10,430 nucleotides of DNA from QPIN01 sp964472945 (lineage in GTDB: Bacteria; Pseudomonadota; Gammaproteobacteria; Methylococcales; Methylomonadaceae). Under the pieces are notes generated by a model, which did not search any database, was not told the DNA's origin, and worked only from the letters and a program-made list of their open reading frames with translations. Positions 6,334 to 10,430 of the stretch are shown in pieces; the first letter of the stretch is position 1, and every line of letters begins with the position of its first letter. A program made the translations under genes and the position numbers. The stretch covers positions 1 through 10,430 of the forward strand of contig CAYYNM010000114.1 in assembly GCA_964472945.1 (NCBI GenBank), given 5' to 3'.

Positions 6334-7755
6334 ATGGACTTATCACCTTATCTAAAATTAATGCTTGATAAAAGTGCTGACAGCCTTATTCTAACTGTCG
6401 ACACCCCTCCCTCTTTACGATTATCAGACCAGATAAAAGAAGTTGGAAAAACCCTGGTAAGCGCTGAATTTATAAATCAATTTATTGATGAGCTGTTTGA
6501 TGAGTCTCAAAAACAGATTGTTAATAGTTTTAAAACTGCATCTACAAATTATCATCTTTTAGATACAGACTTTATCATTAGTGCTGAAAAAAACATTAGC
6601 GGCTTAGAAATACAAATTACAGCAGATAAGCAAACTTCAAGCACAAAGAAAACTATCGAAGAAATTGAAGTGCTTGGTGATAAGCCTAAATCCTCGCTTG
6701 ATGTTTTACCTTATTTACAGGAAATGGTTAAACAAGAGGGTTCGGATATATTTTTAACCGTTGATTCCCCCGTTAAAATAAAAATATCAGGCCGAGCCAT
6801 TCCCATGGACAAATACCTGCTTACGCCTGAACTCACAAGGTCAGCAGCTCTTAGCATTATGACAGAAGAGCAACAAACGGAATTTCTTAAAACAAAAGAC
6901 CTCGATTTTGCTATTGCCTTACCTGACAATAGTGCGAGATTTCGTGTTAATGCTTTTTATCAGCGTCAATCCATAGGTTTGGTCTTTCGTTTAATTCCAT
7001 CCATTATTCCCAAACCTGAAGACTTGGGACTGCCTGATATTTTGCTTGAACTGATTTTGGCCAAACGTGGTTTATTATTAATGGTTGGCGGCACCGGGTC
7101 AGGTAAATCAACTTCATTAGCCTCAATGATTAATCACCGAAATGCAAATTCGGCAGGTCATATATTAACCATTGAAGATCCTGTAGAATTTTCTCACCCC
7201 AACTTAAAATCGATTGTAAACCAACGTGAAGTAGGAACAGACACGGTCTCTTATGCTCGCGCTCTTAAAGCCTGTTTACGCGAAGCTCCTGATGTTATTT
7301 TAATCGGCGAAATTCGGGATAAAGAAACCATGAAAGCAGCTTTAGAACTGGCCAATACAGGGCATTTATGTATTTCAACTATGCATGCCAACAATGCCAA
7401 CCAAGCTATGGAGCGAGTTATCAATATGTTTCCTCAAGTGGAACATAAACAATTATTTATGGATTTAGCCATCAATATGAATGCCGTTATTTCTCAGCGC
7501 TTAATCCCCACTCCTGAGGGTAAAAGATGTGCCGCTATTGAAGTTATGATAAATACCCCTCATATCTCTAGCCTGATTTTAAAAGGTGATCTAAATGAGA
7601 TTAAAGAGGCTATGTCAACCAGTGGAGGTAAAGGCATGAAAATATTTGATGATGCCTTATTTGAACTTTATAAATCCAAACGAATCACGTTGGAAGAGGC
7701 TCTCAGGAATGCTGATTCACGTAATGATTTGGAAGCTAAGATTAATTTTGGGTAA
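6334..7755 (+). CDS. Second PilU-like ATPase with a duplicated N-terminal domain
   Basis: This 473-residue protein is about 95 residues longer than usual PilU. The core (about 122-473) is a complete PilU-type motor: N-domain start LDVLPYLQEMVKQEGSDIFLT, Walker A GGTGSGKST (252-260), Asp box LTIEDPVEF (278-286), Walker B-type IGEIR (324-328, Glu326) and His box TGHLCISTMHANNA (342-355). Residues 2-97 look like a diverged first copy of the N-domain: DLSPYLKLMLDKSADSLILTVDTPP aligns with DVLPYLQEM...SDIFLTVDSP. Its later half has lost the RFRVNAF strand. A polar, Lys/Thr/Glu-rich linker (about 98-121) joins the copies. The gene starts 57 nt after pilU without a clear ribosome binding site; co-transcription is likely. 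It could act as a PilU paralogue, or modulate PilT/PilU by mixing into hexamers. Catalytic residues look intact. Confidence 0.88.
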   Translation: MDLSPYLKLMLDKSADSLILTVDTPPSLRLSDQIKEVGKTLVSAEFINQFIDELFDESQKQIVNSFKTASTNYHLLDTDFIISAEKNISGLEIQITADKQTSSTKKTIEEIEVLGDKPKSSLDVLPYLQEMVKQEGSDIFLTVDSPVKIKISGRAIPMDKYLLTPELTRSAALSIMTEEQQTEFLKTKDLDFAIALPDNSARFRVNAFYQRQSIGLVFRLIPSIIPKPEDLGLPDILLELILAKRGLLLMVGGTGSGKSTSLASMINHRNANSAGHILTIEDPVEFSHPNLKSIVNQREVGTDTVSYARALKACLREAPDVILIGEIRDKETMKAALELANTGHLCISTMHANNANQAMERVINMFPQVEHKQLFMDLAINMNAVISQRLIPTPEGKRCAAIEVMINTPHISSLILKGDLNEIKEAMSTSGGKGMKIFDDALFELYKSKRITLEEALRNADSRNDLEAKINFG

Positions 7756-7770
7756 TCAAAATCACCCAAA
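7747..7770 (+). repeat. Hairpin over the stop codon of the second PilU-like gene
   Basis: TTTGGGT (7747-7753) and ACCCAAA (7764-7770) form a 7-bp stem with a 10-nt loop; the TAA stop (7753-7755) begins at the base of the loop. No T tract follows, so it is at best a weak or Rho-assisted end signal, or an mRNA-stabilising stem. Confidence 0.3.
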
Positions 7771-7809
7771 TCCCTGCTTAATTGTTACTCTCCAGAATGC
7801 CCATTGAGA

Positions 7810-7881
7810 CAAGGCATACCTCGGTACCTTGCCTCTACTCGTCTTTATAAAGTAAGATATAAAAAATTGATACCTTACTTT
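7810..7881 (+). promoter_or_regulatory. Two consecutive inverted repeats upstream of the NlpE-like gene
   Basis: CAAGG (7810-7814) pairs with CCTTG (7827-7831), and inside it TAC (7817-7819) with GTA (7824-7826), leaving a CTCG loop and a CA bulge. Further on, AAAGTAAG (7849-7856) is an exact reverse complement of CTTACTTT (7874-7881), which is shortly followed by TTTTT (7886-7890). The second stem is AT-rich. It could be a weak terminator of the pilU transcript or a leader structure or operator of the NlpE-like gene, whose ATG is at 7906. No firm promoter can be assigned. Confidence 0.35.
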
Positions 7882-7905
7882 ACTATTTTTGATTATATAA
7901 AAACA

Positions 7906-8430
7906 ATGCACACAATAACTTTTAAACAAAAACTATCTTTAGTTTTACTTGCCGGGCTTTCTATTGCTTCTGCCCCTACTATAGCCAAATCAGATATGCA
8001 GATTATGGGGGACGTTCAAAGAGCTAGAGAGTTGAATCGTCAAGGTGTTAATCATTCACAGCACTTACAGCCCATTGATGAAAGTCAAAAATTTCGTGGT
8101 GTTTATTATGGCTATCTCCCCTGCGATCATTGTGCGGGAATTAAAATGACCTTATCCTTAAAGAATAAAAAGAATTATTTATTAGTCACTCAATATGCCC
8201 AAGCCTCAAACAGAGAGTATTTTGAAAAAGGCAAATATAATTGGGATGACAAAAATAAAATTGTTACCTTGGTTTCACGAAAGGATGCAAGCACCCGAAA
8301 ATTGTATATTAAAGATGACACAGCACTTATAGTTCTTAGTCCTAAAGGAACGCCTATGAAAGGTGGACAGGGCCAATATACTTTACTGAGGGGTGATAAG
8401 AATAAATCACGCACAGTACATATTCACTAA
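7906..8430 (+). CDS. Secreted NlpE N-terminal-domain protein (copper-resistance NlpE-like)
   Basis: A 174-residue exported protein. Residues 1-27 form a signal peptide: Lys7 and Lys9, then hydrophobic LSLVLLAGLSIASAP, with a likely signal peptidase I site near Ala27. There is no lipobox cysteine, so unlike E. coli NlpE it is probably soluble in the periplasm. The mature part contains the NlpE-N domain (about 62-165), recognised by FRGVYYGYLPCDHCAG with the CxxC pair Cys73/Cys76, then beta-strand-rich sequence ending in GQYTLLRGDK. In E. coli the NlpE N-domain links surface or lipoprotein stress and copper to the Cpx response. I chose the ATG at 7906 because it starts exactly at the signal peptide; a longer frame from a TTG at 7804 adds 34 residues through the hairpin leader. 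It follows the pilU pair, but a link to pili is not evident. Confidence 0.85.
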   Translation: MHTITFKQKLSLVLLAGLSIASAPTIAKSDMQIMGDVQRARELNRQGVNHSQHLQPIDESQKFRGVYYGYLPCDHCAGIKMTLSLKNKKNYLLVTQYAQASNREYFEKGKYNWDDKNKIVTLVSRKDASTRKLYIKDDTALIVLSPKGTPMKGGQGQYTLLRGDKNKSRTVHIH

Positions 8431-8591
8431 AAATGCCTAACCCTTACCATAAATGATAAGTAAAATTAATTTTTCTGGCTATGAACTTACCTTAAGACTG
8501 GTTAAAAATAAAGACTAAAACTTTGTAGAGTGGACGACAGTGGATTAAATCTGAAGCTTTAACAAATACATTTTTTATTAATAACAACCTT

Positions 8592-8661
8592 TTGGGGGGC
8601 GCAGGTTTTAATCTGTATTCCTTAGCGCAAGAGCAGGCTAAAGCTTGCGCCCCCAATTTTT
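8592..8661 (+). terminator. Long GC-rich hairpin followed by T5 (possible plus-strand terminator)
   Basis: The arm 8592-8616 (TTGGGGGG, CGCA, then GGTTTTAATCTGT) pairs with 8633-8656 (GCAGGCTAAAGC, then TTGCGCCCCCAA), with one extra G in the left arm. Most differences between the arms are transitions that become G-U pairs in a plus-strand RNA, so the plus-strand RNA folds better than the minus-strand RNA. TTTTT follows at 8657-8661. It could end transcripts of the NlpE-like gene, whose stop is about 160 nt upstream. It may equally be the internal part of the surrounding repeat element. Confidence 0.45.
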
Positions 8662-8697
8662 AAAATAGCTTTATCAACAAGGTTTGGCCCACTACCC

Positions 8698-8722
8698 GAG
8701 CGGACTAAAGTCCGCTCTACAA
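8698..8722. repeat. REP-like hairpin (intact copy)
   Basis: GAGCGGACT (8698-8706) and AGTCCGCTC (8709-8717) form a perfect 9-bp inverted repeat, followed by TACAA. The segment TAAAGTCCGCTCTACAA (8706-8722) recurs with one change at the CDF stop codon (2540-2556, opposite strand). Three related sites within one 10-kb window suggest a genome-wide repeat family. Confidence 0.6.
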
Positions 8723-8753
8723 TCATAAACCATGGTTTGTTAAGAACTCGTAC

Positions 8754-8778
8754 GGGGAAGCTAAAAGCCTTCCCTTTT
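8754..8778 (+). terminator. Possible plus-strand terminator facing the rpsI terminator
   Basis: GGGAAG (8755-8760) pairs with CTTCCC (8769-8774) over an 8-nt loop CTAAAAGC, followed directly by TTTT (8775-8778). It would stop plus-strand transcripts before they run into the convergent ribosomal operon. The stem is short, so strength is uncertain. Just upstream is a 12-bp perfect palindrome AAACCATGGTTT (8727-8738), of unknown meaning. Confidence 0.4.
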
Positions 8779-8793
8779 CTCTAAAAATTGCAT

Positions 8794-8832
8794 AAAAAAA
8801 GGGTCGCTACCTTTCGGTAACGACCCTTTTTT
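8794..8832 (-). terminator. Intrinsic terminator of the rplM-rpsI operon
   Basis: On the minus strand an 11-bp stem, GGGTCGTTACC (8826-8816) with GGTAGCGACCC (8811-8801), closes a GAAA tetraloop and is followed by seven T (8800-8794). It starts about 45 nt after the rpsI stop. The single imperfect position is a G-U pair in the minus-strand RNA but a C-A mismatch in the plus-strand RNA, so it favours rpsI transcripts. The plus strand also ends in six T (8827-8832), so some two-way action is possible. Confidence 0.88.
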
Positions 8833-8870
8833 AACAGAAACAATTTTAAAGAACTGTTCTTGAAAAACGA

Positions 8871-9260
8871 TTAACGTTTTGAGTACTGAGGGCGTTTTCT
8901 CGCTTTATGTAAGCCGACTTTTTTACGCTCTACAACACGAGCATCACGTGTTACATAACCTGCCGCTCTTAAAGTTGGACGTAATTCTTCGTCAAAATCC
9001 ATTAGTGCTCTTGTCACACCGTGACGTATTGCACCTGCCTGACCAGAAGGACCACCACCTTTGACGATAACGTTAACGTCGAAATCCGCTGTTTTCTCTA
9101 GAAGTTCTAAAGGTTGTTTTGCAACCATTTGGTCAGTTTTACGACCAAAGTACTCTTCTATTGATTGGCTATTAATAGTAAATTTTCCGGTACCAGTTAC
9201 TGCGTAAACTCGTGCTACTGCACTTTTACGACGTCCTGTTCCATAATATTGAGCTGCCAT
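8871..9260 (-). CDS. rpsI: 30S ribosomal protein S9
   Basis: S9 is a small-subunit head protein whose C-terminal tail reaches the P-site tRNA. The 129-residue length matches the bacterial family. It starts MAAQYYGTGRRKSAVARV, contains the hallmark KGGGPSGQAGAIRHGVTRAL (residues 67-86) and ends in the conserved basic tail RKRPQYSKR. The ATG at 9260 is preceded by GGAAAG at a good distance. It lies 8 nt after the rplM stop, the standard bacterial gene order, and is followed by a strong terminator, so the operon has only two genes here. Confidence 0.98.
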   Translation of the reverse strand: MAAQYYGTGRRKSAVARVYAVTGTGKFTINSQSIEEYFGRKTDQMVAKQPLELLEKTADFDVNVIVKGGGPSGQAGAIRHGVTRALMDFDEELRPTLRAAGYVTRDARVVERKKVGLHKARKRPQYSKR

Positions 9261-9268
9261 AATCTTTC

Positions 9269-9697
9269 CTATAATTCCAATACTTTAGGCTGTTGCGATT
9301 GATGATCGTGAGAAGGTCCTGCATAAACTTTCAATTTTTTGAACATTGCACGGCCTAATGGGTTTTTAGGTAACATACCTTCAACCGCACTATTGATAAT
9401 ACGGTCAGGGAAAGTACTTCTTAGCTTACCTAAGCTAACTGACTTCAAATTACCTATATAACCAGTATGGTGTTGGTATATTTTGTCGTTTTCTTTGTTT
9501 CCTGTTACACCAATTTTTTCTGCATTAACAACGATAATATAATCGCCTGTATCAACATGAGGTGTATATTCTGGTTTGTGTTTACCGCGAAGACGTCGTG
9601 CAATTTCAGTAGCAAGGCGACCCAATGTCTGGCCTTCTGCATCAATTACGTACCAATCGCGCTTAACTTCTGCTGGCTTTGCACTAAATGTTTTCAT
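9269..9697 (-). CDS. rplM: 50S ribosomal protein L13
   Basis: L13 is an early-assembly protein of the large subunit. The 142 residues begin MKTFSAKPAEVKRDWYVIDA and include the family segments LGRLATEIARRLRGKHKP (residues 26-43), HVDTGDYIIVVNAEKI and GMLPKNPLGR (108-117). It is first in the rplM-rpsI operon with a near-consensus promoter 44 nt or more upstream. In E. coli the L13 protein represses its own operon through the leader. The ~37-nt leader here (about 9698-9734) contains the self-complementary TTACTAAAGTAA next to the ATG, but I cannot show that it acts in the same way. Confidence 0.98.
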   Translation of the reverse strand: MKTFSAKPAEVKRDWYVIDAEGQTLGRLATEIARRLRGKHKPEYTPHVDTGDYIIVVNAEKIGVTGNKENDKIYQHHTGYIGNLKSVSLGKLRSTFPDRIINSAVEGMLPKNPLGRAMFKKLKVYAGPSHDHQSQQPKVLEL

Positions 9698-9740
9698 CGT
9701 TTACTTTAGTAATTTGTTAAGACATGTATAAAGAGCGAGA

Positions 9741-9769
9741 ATTATACTTTGTCTATCCTTTGTTTTCAA
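9741..9769 (-). promoter_or_regulatory. Sigma-70-type promoter of rplM-rpsI
   Basis: On the minus strand, TTGAAA (9769-9764) and a perfect TATAAT (9746-9741) are separated by exactly 17 bp. This is five of six and six of six matches to the E. coli consensus with ideal spacing, fitting a highly expressed ribosomal operon. The expected start is near 9734, giving a leader of about 37 nt before the rplM ATG. Confidence 0.85.
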
Positions 9770-9775
9770 GCTTAT

Positions 9776-10430
9776 TTACAACTTAATATTTAAAGCATGT
9801 AGTTTTCTATACAAATGAGTTCTTTCCATACCAATGGCAGAGGCTAATTTAGCAACACTCCCCCCATTTTTTTCGAAATGATATTCTAAATAACATTTTT
9901 CAAAATGCTCTCTTGCCTCTTTCAATGGTGAATTAAAAAACTCTGGCATAGCCGAATTTAGCGCAGGTTTATCTGCAATAGAGCCTAATGCAGTCTTTAC
10001 TTCATCCATTTCAATATCGTCACCAGCCCCTAAAATCATTAAGCGCTGAACCAAACTTCTTAATTCTCTAACATTCCCAGGCCAACTATAATTACGCAAA
10101 TAATTCTGTGCTGCCATTGAAAACTTTCTAAACGGAAGTTTTTCAATATTAACGAAGTAATCCACATAGTAACTTAATAGCGCAGGAACATCCTCTCCAT
10201 GCTCTCTAAGTGGTGTAATATCAAGAGCCACTTCATTAAGTAAAAAATACAAGTCTTGTCTAAACCGACCTGCATTCACTTCTTCATCCAAAGCCACGCG
10301 TGTTGAAGCGACAACCCGTACATCAACACGAACAGACTCACTTCCGCCAACCCTCAAGAATGAACTAGACTCCAAGGCACTCAACAATCGAATCTGAGTT
10401 TCCATATCCATCCCTGCTATTTCCCCCAGA
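9776..10430 (-). CDS. Sigma-54-type transcriptional activator, C-terminal part (cut by window edge)
   Basis: 217 residues are visible; the frame stays open to the right edge (LGEIAGMDMETQIRLL), so the methionine at 10411 is internal. The visible part is the second half of the AAA+ central domain, with VDVRVVASTR (sensor I area), GRFRQDLYFLLNEV, PLREHGEDVPALL and WPGNVREL (sensor II), and then a C-terminal Fis-type helix-turn-helix (GGSVAKLASAIGMERTHLYRKLHAL). This matches NtrC/NtrX-class enhancer-binding proteins that remodel sigma-54 RNA polymerase. Two key positions differ: the Walker B motif reads LGEI instead of LDEI (Asp to Gly), and the second arginine of the usual FREDLYYRLN is Leu (FRQDLYFLLN). 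The receiver domain and the GAFTGA loop would lie outside the window. The stop is 79 nt upstream of rplM, just before its promoter. Confidence 0.87.
   Translation of the reverse strand, partial: LGEIAGMDMETQIRLLSALESSSFLRVGGSESVRVDVRVVASTRVALDEEVNAGRFRQDLYFLLNEVALDITPLREHGEDVPALLSYYVDYFVNIEKLPFRKFSMAAQNYLRNYSWPGNVRELRSLVQRLMILGAGDDIEMDEVKTALGSIADKPALNSAMPEFFNSPLKEAREHFEKCYLEYHFEKNGGSVAKLASAIGMERTHLYRKLHALNIKL

Larger units (their letters stand above)
8523..8722. repeat. Approximately 200-bp structured element bounded by 13-bp inverted repeats (MITE/REP-pair-like)
   Basis: TTGTAGAGTGGAC (8523-8535) and GTCCGCTCTACAA (8710-8722) are inverted repeats with one mismatch in 13. Each end is accompanied by REP-like sequence. 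The right end has a perfect hairpin (8698-8717). The left end has a decayed relative, where AGTGGATTAAATCTG (8539-8553) resembles AGCGGACTAAAGTCC (8699-8713). A G-rich long hairpin (8592-8656) sits between them. There is no open frame for a transposase. This fits a non-autonomous element or a pair of REP sequences in opposite orientation. No clear target-site duplication is visible. Most of the 440-nt gap between the NlpE-like gene and rpsI is taken up by this element. Confidence 0.5.

Noticed and set aside
5149..7755. One of the two pilus ATPases being PilT
   Set aside because: Both lack the PilT AIRNLIR motif and both carry the PilU-type HANNANQA and NADSRN segments.
7804..7905. TTG start giving the NlpE-like protein 34 extra residues
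   Set aside because: The extension precedes a good signal peptide and is encoded by hairpin-rich leader sequence; a signal peptide should be at the N-terminus.
8727..8738. AAACCATGGTTT palindrome as an operator
   Set aside because: A 12-bp palindrome without a nearby promoter or gene start is not enough; it lies between two converging transcription units.
8431..8793. A small protein or RNA gene, CRISPR array or tRNA in the long intergenic gap
   Set aside because: No convincing frame, no regularly spaced repeats and no cloverleaf were seen; the gap is explained by the inverted-repeat element and terminator-like hairpins.
9467..9709. 80-residue plus-strand open frame opposite rplM
   Set aside because: It is the antisense shadow of a certain ribosomal protein gene, rich in Cys and Phe, with no ribosome binding site.
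10409..10411. ATG as the true start of the sigma-54-type regulator
   Set aside because: The frame continues upstream to the edge with LGEIAG, which is the Walker B region, so the gene is truncated by the window.

Overview
The window is AT-rich bacterial chromosome. It points to a gammaproteobacterium: argJ followed directly by a Nudix hydrolase fused to a ThiE-like domain is a gammaproteobacterial arrangement, and there are PilU-type pilus ATPases, an rplM-rpsI operon and a sigma-54-type activator. Order and species cannot be fixed from the sequence. An aerobic methanotroph-like (Methylococcales) background is only a weak impression. No phage, transposase, CRISPR array or tRNA gene is visible; the accessory content is small dispersed-repeat DNA between genes.

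Layout, left to right. Positions 1-2337 (minus strand) hold the start of an unidentified membrane protein cut by the window edge, then the Nudix/ThiE-like fusion protein and argJ, whose stop and start codons overlap (TAATG). Positions 2338-2553 are non-coding and carry an inverted repeat built on CACAGAGG. Positions 2554-4969 (minus strand) form a tight three-gene operon: a PP-loop ATPase of the tRNA-thiolation type, a TusA/SirA sulfur carrier, and a CDF metal transporter, with junctions of 0 and 1 nt. Positions 4970-5148 are a divergent intergenic region with a TATAAT box and an 11-bp inverted repeat. Positions 5149-7755 (plus strand) hold two consecutive PilU-like ATPases; the second carries a degenerate extra copy of the N-terminal domain. 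Positions 7906-8430 (plus strand) encode a secreted NlpE-N-domain protein with a CxxC motif. Positions 8431-8793 are non-coding and contain a roughly 200-bp structured repeat element plus terminator-like hairpins. Positions 8794-9769 (minus strand) are the ribosomal operon rplM-rpsI, with a near-consensus promoter and a clear intrinsic terminator. Positions 9776-10430 (minus strand) are the C-terminal part of a sigma-54-type activator that runs off the right edge.

Functional links: ArgJ serves arginine biosynthesis, with a nucleotide clean-up hydrolase coupled to it. The PP-loop and TusA pair looks like an RNA (or cofactor) sulfuration module, with a metal exporter translated from the same message. 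The two PilU-type motors probably act in type IV pilus retraction, although no pilT or other pilus gene is in view. The most interesting items are the sulfuration/CDF operon, the duplicated N-domain in the second PilU-like motor, the repeat element with a half copy at the stop codon of the CDF gene, and the sigma-54-type regulator with altered catalytic residues.
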